Positions 34,781 through 45,380 of a DNA stretch of 64,000 nucleotides are shown one piece after another. Position numbers and translations under genes: made by a program. Position 1 is the stretch's first letter. Every line of letters begins with the position of its first letter. The stretch is taken from contig JAJIRX010000597.1 in NCBI GenBank assembly GCA_023853785.1, positions 248,001 to 312,000 of the forward strand. Direction: 5' to 3'. Below the pieces are notes generated by a model. That model made no database searches. It worked only from the letters and a program-made list of their open reading frames with translations, and had not been told where the DNA came from. The stretch comes from Psilocybe azurescens (taxonomy: Eukaryota; Basidiomycota; Agaricomycetes; Agaricales; Agrocybaceae).

Positions 34781-37395
34781 ATGAGGGCATCAAGATCTCT
34801 GCTTCTTGTATCCTTAGTAGCTACCTCCCTCACTCTTACCGCTGGAGCACCTCCTGGAGGAGTCTTTGGCGAAGCTAGACAAGCGGTCTTTTTTCAGAAG
34901 CCTTTCCTAGGCATATCAGGAGACGAATTTCGCGACGTTGCAGCAGAATGGCTAGATGATGCCAAGAAGGCTATTCTACATGGAAAGAATGATCTCGAAA
35001 AGTGGTATCATCAAGGCAGGGAATATATAAAGCAGGATAACCTGCTCTGTACGTCCTTATCGCAACCTTTCGGAGAGCAAGGGCAACTGACTATTCCATT
35101 AGATGAATATGTTACACATCCTGAATTTCAGACATATGATCTAAGGGTCACTGAACCTAAACTGTGTGACCCAAATGTCAAACAATACTCAGGATACCTC
35201 GACATTGCAGAGGACAAGCATTTGTTCTTCTGGTCGGTGTCTTGTAATGTTCTAAGAGGCCGCTTTAAATACTCACACTTCATTAAATCAGGTTCTTTGA
35301 GTCTCGTAACGCCCCCGCCGACGCACCTTTAATCCTCTGGCTGAACGGTGGTCCCGGATGCAGTTCTTCGACGGGACTTCTCTTCGAACTTGGCCCTTGC
35401 GCTGTTGCCAACGAAGGCCGTAACGTTACTTCAAACCCATACAGCTGGAACAATAATGCGAACATTATATTTCTCGACCAGCCGGTCAATGTTGGCTACT
35501 CTTATGCTGACGACGGGACCTCTGTTAACAACTCACCAGTCGCTGGCAAAGATGTTTATGCTTTCCTTGAACTCTTCCTGAATAGATACCCACAGTACTC
35601 TAAAGCTCCATTTCACATTGCTGCGGAGAGCTACGGTGGCACATATGCACCAACATCGCTAACATTATTTTCAAAGCCAATCAAGAGCTTCTAGTTGCAC
35701 CTAAACCAAAGGTCAAACATATCAACCTCTCCTCGGTGATCCTTGCGAACGGTCTCACAGATCCGTACATCCAACACGCCTCAGTTGTGGACTGGGCGTG
35801 CGAAGGGCTCCTATGCTGTTTACGATGATCCACATGGTCCCCAGTGCGAGGCTCTCCGCGCCAAGGTTCCTACTTGTCAGAGACTAGTTAAGGCTTGTTA
35901 CAACTTTAATTCGAGGTTCACCTGTGTGCCGGCTTTGGCTTACTGCAATTCACAACTCTTTGGTCCCCTCATGCGTGAGTTACAGGGATTCTTGTATCTC
36001 ATAGCTTGAAGCTTACATACGCTATGATAGAACTTGGGCTCAATCCTTATGACGTCCGTCGTACATGCAATAACGACGACGGGCCCCTTGCTATAAACAA
36101 ATGCAGTGGATCGATACCTGGATGAATGAACCCTCCAACAAAGCGGCTCTTGGAGTAAATCCTTCAAGAACTTTCGAGTCATGCAACATGGCCGTGAACC
36201 AGGCATTCGCTTTGGCGGGCGATGGTGCACATAACAGTGCCATTTTACTCCCAGAATTGATCAACTCGGGCGTAAGATTGCTTGTGTATGCAGGCAATGC
36301 TGGTGAGTTCGAACCTTCTGTCATTCTGTATCGTCTTGTTCTTCCATTTGGGAACGAACCTTTGGATGGCAAAGCTTGTCCTATGCTTGAATTCTATATC
36401 TGCGCTCTTGTTCTTTCTGTCGTCGCTCTTGTTGTTAGAGGTCGTGCCGCCGCCGTTACACGTTGCATGGTCGGCGAGGAAAGCTCGGATCATACTATTA
36501 TCCTATATCCGTCGGTCGGTTCTCGTTCACGTTATCATGCATGGTATATGGTGCCTCCTTTAGTCCTGTTCCCCGCCTTGATTTTGGGTTACCGGCGATT
36601 ACGTTTCCGTTCGTCTGGTCGCCGTCGTCGTTACACGTTCCTCGTTGCATGCCTATCATGCAACGTTTTACAGCGACAACAAAGGTTTCTTTGTGGGACC
36701 GTTTTCTTCTTGTCTTCGTGTTGTTTCGACAAAAGGAAATATAGGACCTTACTGAATGCTGCTTTTTTTTTACTTCATAGATATGATGTGTAACTATATG
36801 GTATGCCTGCTATCCAGTATATGGAGACGTTTTTCAATGATTTGTCTTACACCACTGTTAGGGCAACGAGCGATGGGTGGAACTTCTTGACACTCAGTTT
36901 ACTTCGGAGTTCACACAAGCAAAGTCACTACCCTGGATAACAGCTGAAACCGGCCGTAGTGCCGGCACGGTCAGAAGCGCTGGTGGACGCGGATTCGGTG
37001 CTGGCAATGTGACTTTTGTTACAGTTCATGAAGCAGGGTAAGTTTCGTTAGCTACTTGTTACTACACTTGAGTAGCAAAGCTAACGAAACACTACCTTAT
37101 ACAGGCATATGGTGCCATACGATCAACCGGAGGCAGCATTGGTATGTCATCTTCTTTTGTTTCGGAGTCTGCGCTCCATGCGCCCTCCTTGGCGCGTCCG
37201 CCGCCGCCATCCCGCACTTGCGGAATGCGGCCTGCAAGAGCCTGCAAGCCCGCGAACGTCGTGGAACGTGCTACTTAAAGCGTCGGGCACACTGATGGGG
37301 ATTGAAATAAAGTTCTAACTCCGCTGCCCGATTTCTTTTTTTCTCAGGACCTTATCACGCGATGGATTCAGGACATTCCTCTGTCGGCCAATTAA
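34781..37395 (+). CDS. Serine carboxypeptidase (carboxypeptidase Y family, S10)
   Basis: Secretory-pathway protease that removes C-terminal residues. The ATG at 34781 gives a signal peptide ([20 protein letters not shown]), then a propeptide-like region and the mature core. Family motifs are [34 protein letters not shown], the nucleophile Ser in [11 protein letters not shown] (AESYGG in place of the usual GESYGG), Asp in VYAGNADMMCNYMG, and His in [15 protein letters not shown]. It ends [10 protein letters not shown] at 37395. Three one-base frame changes are needed: an A run at 35652-35653, near 35804-35812, and a T run at 36088-36089. A 478-nt intron (36302-36779) splits the region just before the catalytic Asp and another of 206 nt lies at 37142-37347, both far longer than others here. 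Vacuolar or extracellular location cannot be decided from sequence. Confidence 0.92.
37042..37090 (+). repeat. Perfect 12-bp inverted repeat inside a carboxypeptidase intron
   Basis: GTTTCGTTAGCT (37042-37053) is exactly complementary to AGCTAACGAAAC (37079-37090). The intron runs from the GTAAGT at 37038 to the CAG before CATATGGTG. The inner GCTACT/AGTAGC can compete with or extend the stem. The hairpin would draw the 5' splice site towards the branch region. Confidence 0.6.
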
Positions 37396-38362
37396 GAACG
37401 CGTCGTTACTCGCGGGGCTCGATAGGAGCGTGTGCGTGGGGGCTTCATCGTCATCAGTGATCCGGTGGAGTCTTCGAAGGATTTATAGACGTAAGCGCGA
37501 GCGCGCTTTTGATACTTCATACACGGAAGCTTCTCACTTCGACTACATATATCAACGTTGTTTAACTACGTACGTCTCTTAGATTAGTAAATTTTATGTA
37601 TGGTGATTTTACCGAAGGAATAATTGGGCTTCAAGTCGCGTCTTTGTTCACACTGATTAGTTATACGGAGGGCAAGACATGTCTAGTCGTGCTCTGTTGT
37701 TGTTGGCGTTGTTGTGGGTCCCTTACAGTCAAATGTTTCACCACTTGCGTCTATTCACGCGCTATCAGCACTATTTTAGCTTCTGTGTCGATGTAAGCCA
37801 GGCATGTATGTCAGACATTTTCATTTGATTCTCCAAATGGGCAACAGGTGAGAAGTCGATGAGAAGAGTCGCAAAGAAAGATATATCAGAAAAGGTAGGT
37901 GGTACAACAAATATACAGAATGTGTACTAAGACATAGAATAAAGATAATCCAACAACAGTAACAGAAGAGGCACCAGAGAATACAAGTGAAAGTGAAAAA
38001 ATACAGGTGTGGCGAAGGATTTTTGGTCCGACGTCGCGACAGGGCGGGTATGCAAATAAGTTACAGAACAAGAATAATAATAAGCATAAAGATATGGGGG
38101 TGGATTTTGTTACACAGATTCCGAATGAAGACAAGCCCAATGAAGTAATACAGGTAGAAGCAGCAGCAGGAGAAGCAGAAGCAGAAGCAGGCACGAAGGC
38201 GGATTGGGTAACTCGCCAAATAGAAGGGAAGGCGGCTATTGCCCGATAAAGAGCGACAAAGATAACGAACATGAATAGAGACCCTAGAGCAATCCCTAGA
38301 GCCGTAGACCGGGGTATGTAATGCAAAGGAAAAAGGCCGAGAAAGATAATCGATGCGGGCGT
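37396..38362. other. Intergenic, convergent 3' flanks
   Basis: Nearly 1 kb between the ends of the carboxypeptidase (+) and HMG-box (-) genes. A 146-codon minus frame (37886-38326) is hydrophobic but has no ATG at its start, and an ATG frame of 66 codons at 37596 has no support. No repeat or RNA gene identified. Confidence 0.35.
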
Positions 38363-39827
38363 CTAATAGCTCAGATTGAAGAGCTCTTCGGTGTCCATCG
38401 AATATATCGCCTCAGGGGTGGCGCCTGGCAGGTCGATAGGGGTGCAACCCGTGGAATGGAGACCGTAATCAACCATGTTAGCCAAATGCACTCCACTGCC
38501 TGACTCGTACTCTGGAATGGTGATCACCGTGGGGCCAAGTGGAGAGGGGTCTTCCTGGTTGCCCAATTCGTCGCCCGCCGCTGTTCGCGCTGCGGTGTCT
38601 TCTCCTGGGTAGTTCTGGAGTTGAGACATCCAGATGTCCCCATCGGCGCTGTAGTGCGGCTGGTTCACGCCAAATAACTGGGAGGGAGCGATGGGGTTCC
38701 CGCCGCTGGTAAATTCAGTGAGCATAGGCCCGCTTCCGATATCCATTCCGGAGAGTAAAGATACAGAGGTCGAAGAAAGAAACTGCGTGGGCTGTGGGAC
38801 GGATGCGACCATTCGCTCACCGTTCCAGTTAAGGAGGGAGGAGCTCGATGGTTGAAGAAGTCGGGTGGTAGGATGGGAGATTGGAGATGCTGAGTACTCT
38901 CCTTGGACGACGTCGGATGTCAGTCGCGAATGAGGTGTAGGCATGTACTGTGCAAAGCTCTGATGAGAATCAACGTTTTCTTTGAACAATCACAGTGAGG
39001 ACTTACTTCTCGAGAAGAGCGTCTATAGGACTGGCCATCACTGGGACCGAGTACTGAACCAGAAATTGTGATCCACCCTTGGCTTGCAGTTGATCTTAGG
39101 CGTCGATGCACTGGTTCCGCACCTTTCAGCTCTGGGACAGAAATGGATCTACGAGGTCGCATCCTGCTCATTGTAAGGTCGGCTACAGATGAGTGACGCG
39201 TAAGAGTGGGGGAGACGGGCTCGGACGCGTCTGGCGCGGGGACCTTTCCGGGGAACCACTTTGTTGCTTATTAGGAGAGGATCGCGTTTGGCGCCTTCGT
39301 CCGGCGGCGCTTTTCTTGGGCCGATATCGATAGTCGGGGTATCGACGCGCGTGCTCATTCCGCTCTCCGTTGGCGCGTTCCTTCCAGTAGAGACGCTCCT
39401 CCGGAGGCAAATGATGCCACGCCTCGGCTGCCTGCTTCGAGAGGGTCTTCTCGGCTTCCGCGCCGGGGGGACGTCTGACGCGTTTGCCCTCGCGCGAGTG
39501 CTTCCGGACGTAATCGCAGCGGAACAAAATGAACTCATTACGCGGACGCGCGACCCACGACGGATCAACGTGTTTTCCGTGTCCGTCGACACGTTTATCG
39601 TTCGGAGATTCTCCGTCAGACGACAGAGCAGAGTTGCTGGACACGGGGGACGTGGATTCAAAATTCCTGGACACAACGCGTCGAGGAGCGCGTCTGATGG
39701 GGTTGGGCTCGGATATGTGGAAAGTGGGGTTCTGAAGGGGCAGGAGAGGGCTAGAGGAGAGGGCGACGTCGAGGTAGTCCCTCGTTGTCGGGGGCGTCCA
39801 TCCAATTATGCGAGATAGTGAAGGCAT
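38363..39827 (-). CDS. HMG-box transcription factor
   Basis: The ATG at 39827 opens MPSLSRIIGWTPPTTRDYLD. The HMG box covers roughly residues 85-160: VARPRNEFILFRCDYVRKHS, then KTLSKQAAEAWHHLPPEERL and YWKERANGERNEHARRYPDY with RYRPKK after it. This is the sequence-specific (MATA/Ste11-like) kind with RPxNxFxLFR. A basic Ser-rich region follows, then a frame change near 39200-39255: the better continuation is SEPVSPTLTRHSSVADLTMS and RPRRSISVPELKG, one base out of register with the box, probably a homopolymer error. After an intron (near 39004-38960) the Ser/Pro/Gln-rich C-terminus ends EELFNLSY. Related basidiomycete factors control mating and dikaryon development, but no mating-type locus genes are beside it, so the role is open. 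Confidence 0.82.
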
Positions 39828-41330
39828 CGCACAATAATTGAGGGTTGGGTGGAAAGGTAAACTATAATCTATATGGCCCCTTTTCAAGTAGCACAGAATT
39901 CTACGCTTCTCAACTAGTATAGATCTACATAGAGATCTCAGATGCTCAAGTGACCTCGATCACGATCGGGACCCCAATTAAAATGCCAAGCTATCATATA
40001 AGCCGCTCGATGCTGTCTTCATCCCGGCCGGCCATCCATGCATATCTATGAATGGGGCATTCCCTGCTCAACTCTGCTAGTTTGTTGGCGCTTTCGAAGC
40101 TCTACTACCCACAGCTGAAATCTATTTCTTAATTTGATGACTTCTACTCTGCAATAAACCCATCGACGTCAATATTTCTAGAAAATTTGTTGTCGAGTTA
40201 TTTTTACATTTCACGATCATGAAAGACCCCTATTTCCCAGTTCACGTGAGCATGTAAAATGCTCCGAGATGACCAAGAATGAGCCTCGACCCCCGTCGAC
40301 CTTTGAATAAATAGAAACAACGAATAATAAGCAATGGATTGCAGCCTGCACATACGAGGGAATGCGAGGGAGAATGGAATCTGAGTGGCAGATAAGTGCT
40401 AAGCGCTCGCAGGGTCTATATGGTCGAGCTGGCAACAGATAAAGAAAAGCGAGATATAAATGAACTAAATGAACGTACTAGGTCGACCGAGGTTTCTGGT
40501 GTGTTATCTCAGACCTATTCATTTGTTTTCGTCTCGACGAGAAGGCCCATAGCAACTACTCCTCAGTGAAATGAATCTCGAGCAAAATATAGATAAATAT
40601 CCAACAATCCATGAGATCACAGGACAGACAGGGACAAAAGATTGAATAAATACTGAATAGAGAGTGTCAGAACCGCAGCCAACCACAGTCCACAGAAGTC
40701 GACAGACCCTAGCGACTCGATCAAGACCCCAAAAATTTCAAGCCCACACCAATTGCAGCGCCCGTAGAGTCGTATACAGGCACCGACTGTATCTTTATTC
40801 AATTGAATGAAGATGGCTATTTAGCTGCTCCAGTAAAGCCAATCCATTCAGGTACATATCGACTGGGTATGACATTATTTTCCGGTGGCGACTGGAAGGT
40901 TCTAGATAGAGGCAGCTGAGCCTTACAACTCCGTAGAAATATGTAGTGGCACTTGGACGCTCAGTATGCAGTCATTCCTATACGGATCATCGGCATCAAA
41001 TGGCCACTTGTCTCATTCTGATTTCTGAATATGGATGACATATAAGTTTAACCGCGTCGCGTTGCGTTTTCGCTCCCTCTTCATTTTAGCTTTGCTTATA
41101 TAGCATTGATATATACATGACAGTGTATCCAGTCAATATTCTCAGTTGTTTCATCATCCGTTAAGTTGATTATCTTGACTATTATGATTGAATGGTGCAT
41201 AGAAATTTACTACGACTGCTATTTACTACTAGTACTACGCCAAGATACTCGGTATTAATGAAAGACTTCTGACGCCAAATTTAACTATTCCGGCCTCTAT
41301 TCCAAAGGACTTACGAACTGATGGATTGAC
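39828..41330. other. 1.5-kb intergenic region, no supported gene
   Basis: Contains the promoter side of the HMG-box gene and the 3' side of the FunK1 gene. Frames are at most about 70 codons, without motifs. No tandem repeat or long inverted repeat seen. Confidence 0.4.
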
Positions 41331-44047
41331 TCATGTATGAGACGGAAGTATATAGGAAAGGTGGATAGGGGGTATGTAAAAATTGAATGAGGATTCTGGC
41401 CAGGTACTGCTGATCGACTTCAAGGTCTTCTTCAAGGTAGATTCTGGCAGAGGGTCTTGAGGCGACTGGAAAGATGGATACGGATTTCCACGAGTTTCAC
41501 GATGGGGCTTCTTGGGCTGTTGAGCAAATGTATATATGGGTAATTATTTAACTTGATCATTAAGCAGAAATACGCACGCCTTTGGCAGAGGTGGTTTCAT
41601 TGTCATCTTGTTCGTGCTCAGGAACTGGAGATGGTCTTTTGGAACTGGTTGTAGAGCTGGCTTGGTTGAAGTTAGAGGGGGCCTGGGAATGCTGATGTCA
41701 AGTCGGCGAAACTTCGAATCGATTTCTAGGTTGATAAAGTCTTCGTCTTTGTGTTTAATAATGAAGTTGAGAATAGCCCGCTGAAATACTTCATGAACAA
41801 AATCGGGTCGAGTCCTTGGGTTATCTTCTGTCAGGTAGTACGGGCCGGGATATACAGCTTGAGCCAGAATCCTAAGCAGCATGAGAGCAGGAGAAAATTT
41901 CGAGTGAAGAGGCATCTCTTTCAGACCACCCGCCAGACAGAACATTAGGGCATCGCGCGACACGCAGCTTGAAGTGTTAATGAATCGTAACCAGTTAGCA
42001 GTGTCGATTTTTGGTCGATGTTCCGAGGTTCAGGGTTGGCCAAGATAGACCAGTAGAAAATGACCCAGAGAATTGATTCCGCATCGTGGTAGAGCTCACG
42101 TCTCCATTCACGCGGAGTCAAAATGGCGTCTTCGTCAAGTAAAAAACCCATTCTAATCTTGTCGAAGAGTTGGGTGCGCTCTGGGTGACATTGTTGGTAA
42201 GTCGGAGATGGCTCCGGTACTCCAACGAGAACAGTTATTGGGCTTTGTGGAAGGTCTGGGAATGGTCCTCCGTTTTGGACAGCTCTGGCAATGAATAGCG
42301 GGGTTCCCTGTCGAATATATGTTAGAAAAATATCATGTATATCGCTTTGAGTCACGGCGAACCGTTCGGCCAATCCGGGCATGTGTAGTACCGGTGTTGA
42401 TGTCTAGGCGCTCGGCACGATTGAAATTAATGAGAACAGTAGAAGTTTGTCCAGGGTTAGAACTATTGTTGGCTCAGAATCAGTCAAAGCCCAGAACATT
42501 TCTACTGTCGCGTACCTTTCACCCAGAAGATGTTTTATGAAGCAAATTTCTAATTCTTTAGTATGTCTATCCTGGTTGCTTTCGGTCCCTCCCTTGCTAA
42601 GCGGAGTATCTGACGCATCAGAGGTAGTGTTGACAACAATATTACCAACACTAAGATCGCGATGAAGAACATTGCGTTTAAATCTGAGGTATCTCGTCAC
42701 TATAAAATGTAAGTACATGGGACTCGCTATGTATAGGATTGAGACACTGACCTTCCAGGATGTCGTATGCAGCTTCCAGCATAGCTTTGACTGTCCTTAT
42801 ACTCATAAAAGTAGACCTCTGCTGGGAGAGCCCCAGGCGACGCTTGACTATGCGATTAGAAGGCACTGGAGTTTCCCACTCTTCATCGTGTAAGAGTTTC
42901 ACCACACCAGGTATGTCCCGCTCTTCATGGATATGTTTAAGAATCTCCGGCTCGTTGACTTGAATCGCGTCACATGGCAATATTGGTCTTTGACTATGCG
43001 CATAAGCCTATTTTTGATCATGACTAGTTCAGAAGTCGCGAAAACATAAGTGGTGGTTTCAAAGGGATTGCCGGCATAAATGGCCCGAAATTTGTTACAG
43101 GGAAGTGAAGGCCCGGACGACATCTGGAGCCTCAGGGTGTATTCGCTTCCTTGCAATTGCCAGTTGAACTGCATCCCGACTCGATTGTCCTTAAATTCAC
43201 CGGGATTATAAATATGATGGACCAACGCGTACAGAAGTGGTCGAAGGCGATCGTCATCAAATTCAAGTCGAATGCAGAATATGCCGTGCCCCGTAATACC
43301 AGCAAAGAATGTGACTTCCAAATCGTCGAGAAGCAAGCCATGAGCAACGTAAAGGTCGGGTCGAGCGAGAATCATATAATAAAGATGTGACGCAGCCTGC
43401 CGTCTCTGTGTGTCGATGTTTTTCCCTTCCGATATGATCTCGCCAGTGAGTTGAATCTGTGGCCAAGCGTAAACTTGGCTGTGGTGGTGGTGCCAGTCGT
43501 TCTTGAAGGCTGCAACAATATCTGGCCTGCATTGAGTGTTTGTGACGTGCTTGGGCTGAATCACATTTCTGAGACTTTTAAACAGCAATAAACCTAACAG
43601 AACATTATAACCCAAAGTTGAAAACGCAGTAAAATGTGCCACCAGTGTCGGGAGTATTCGTATTCCTCTTCGTATCATATATGTGCCTAGATATTTCATT
43701 AGCACAATCAATGAAGGTCTCTTTTTGATCTGCATCCATAGCCTGTTGATTTTTGCGAAATGGATCTTATTCTGAGCTCTTTTGTTCAGATATTCGAAAT
43801 ATTCATCCAGATGAATTGGTTTGATTGACAGAAAGGCGTTATCCGCAACTTCTTCTCTGCTGTGTTCATCATGGCATTTCGAAAGGTTTTCGGTGGAAGA
43901 ACTCGGAGATTGAACAGACATGGGGGTTGAAGATAAGGTGGGTTGGTTGGAGGCTCGGTTGCTCTTGGAATGGGACAATGAAAACTGTAACCGGCGATGA
44001 CCGGTAACTGTATCCATCGGCAAAAGCGACAAAACAATACTTTGCAT
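41331..44047 (-). CDS. FunK1-type fungal protein kinase
   Basis: Kinase-like family expanded in Agaricomycetes; substrates unknown. The ATG at 44047 (MQSIVLSLLPMDTVTGHRRL) begins a long N-terminal region. The FunK1 body includes YAWPQIQLTGEIISEGKN, SHLYYMILARPDLYVAHGLL, then NEPEILKHIHEERDIPGVVK, the catalytic loop NVLHRDLSVGNIVVN, a modified metal-binding segment (STVLINFNRAERLDI), and the activation-loop RTGTPLFIARAV created by splicing a GTTCGCC...GACAG intron (near 42315-42367). REWRRELYHDAESILWVIFY follows, which is the typical HDxESxxW element of this family. One base is missing near 42976 (a G pair on the plus strand); adding it joins DQYC to PCDAIQVNEPEI. The last exon is uncertain: the frame ends at 41544 unless a final intron leads to a Pro-rich tail ending at 41331. 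Confidence 0.82.
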
Positions 44048-44473
44048 TGTGGATCTTAGATAATCAGGAAGTCTTTTGCAATTAATATATTGCCATATAT
44101 AGTTTCCGGAATCCTTGCGAAATCTTTGAATGCTTAACCAAACTTTCGATCATCTTTAAATGTCTTAGTAAACATTGGTTAACTTTTGATAGTGTCCTAA
44201 CCATTACTGGCCCATGATAGTTGACGGTAATTTTTTGTATAATTTTCTAATGATCTTGTAATGAAACAAACATTTTTTGGCATCAATTTAATGCCTTGCA
44301 AAGTTTTGGCCTTCAGTCATATTTATTAAAGAATTGCCTAGGTATTTATGAGGCTCGGAAACATTTGCATACAATTGAATATCCATGCAAGGATGCCGAA
44401 CAAGGAAGTTTTACTAAGTGTGGGCTTTCCAGATCGGTACATATTCAATTACGTTGTAAATTTAACAATGACG

Positions 44474-44540
44474 ACTTGGTGTAGTAGTTAGGATGCCATT
44501 GGCTGGGTTCTATGAAGGTGACAGTTCAATTCCAGCAAGT
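44474..44540 (+). other. tRNA-like sequence (tRNA relic or SINE head)
   Basis: The stretch GGTGTAGTAGTTAGGATGCC resembles a tRNA D-arm with a box-A-like element, and AGTTCAATTCC about 30 nt later resembles box B (GGTTCRANNCC) with one difference. ACTTG at the start pairs with CAAGT at the end like an acceptor stem. The T-stem does not pair well and the total is about 67 nt, so it is not a functional tRNA as read. No tail of A or duplicate was seen. Confidence 0.4.
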
Positions 44541-45103
44541 AGCATATATTATATGCTACAGTGCAGAGCGGGGTAAAATATGAGTATAGCTGTTCTCTTT
44601 TATCAGATAAACAAATGGAGGGACCTACAATTTAAATCTTTTTACTCCGGCATAGCAGGACATTCATGCAAGGTTAATTAATTTTTTAGGCTACCTTACA
44701 AGGTAACCAAAGTTTTATAACAAGTAAATCATGACTGGTCCTTACCAAAATGTAGTCTTCAGGTTTGACTATTCATTGCCTTTTGGGCATTAGTGGCCTT
44801 AGCTACCTTACAAGGACTTTGTATTGCAATGTATGGTCTGCGCCGTTTTGCCGATGTCTGACTGCCGAAGTTATAGTACTTCTTTCGGCCAAACCTAAGC
44901 CAAACTTACAGTCATCCGCTACACTTGTGCAGTTTTACTCCTTTTACTCACCCGCTTTCGTCTTCTTGCGAAAGCCACAACATTAGGCAACGTCGTTGCA
45001 TGTTTATTTTTGTTGATCTTTCAAATTTAAACGGCCAGCCGGTCGACTCCACACATGGGCGCTTATTGGATATGTGAAGCTACTTTAAATTTGAACCCGA
45101 GAA

Positions 45104-45163
45104 GATGCTTGTAGTGCGATGCTTGTCTGCAGTGCAATGCTTGTCTGCAGTGCGATGCTTGTG
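45104..45163. repeat. 18-bp tandem repeat, about three copies
   Basis: Unit GATGCTTGTCTGCAGTGC: a shortened copy at 45104-45117, a full copy at 45118-45135, a copy with one change at 45136-45153, and a partial copy from 45154. Non-coding, between the FunK1 and P450 genes. Confidence 0.75.
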
Positions 45164-45380
45164 TTATGCGCTGGTACCCATCTACTTGAGTACAAACGCA
45201 GTTTGAACGTGTCCAAGGAGCCTGCGGAACTCTGAAACTACAGATAAATAAGATGAATTATGACTAACTGCGTCCAGTCTCCATCTTGAGGATCAAAACG
45301 GTGGACTAGAGTACTACATTTAAAAGACATGCCGCAAGGTGTCTGTGAGATAGGATATGATATAGGAAGCACAGCAATTT

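Larger units (their letters stand above)
44048..45380. other. 1.3-kb AT-rich region with repeat debris
   Basis: No gene supported. It holds a tRNA-like sequence (44474-44540), an 18-bp tandem repeat (45104-45163), and a 14-bp direct repeat GCTACCTTACAAGG at 44690-44703 and 44802-44815, the first within a TACCTT-AC-AAGGTA palindrome. These look like remnants of mobile or repetitive DNA upstream of the FunK1 gene. Confidence 0.4.

Noticed and set aside
36302..36779. A separate gene inside the carboxypeptidase intron
   Set aside because: The frame has no own start with context, no recognised domain, and ends just after the acceptor; clean splice sites on both sides restore the conserved AGNADMM sequence.
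37886..38326. Hydrophobic 146-codon minus-strand frame
   Set aside because: It begins with TTG rather than ATG, has no recognisable membrane protein family, and contains Ala/Ser/Thr low-complexity sequence that also opens the opposite strand.
39149..39818. Long minus and plus frames across the HMG-box exon
   Set aside because: Shadows of the HMG-box frame in Arg/Ser-rich sequence. The HMG signature is in only one frame.
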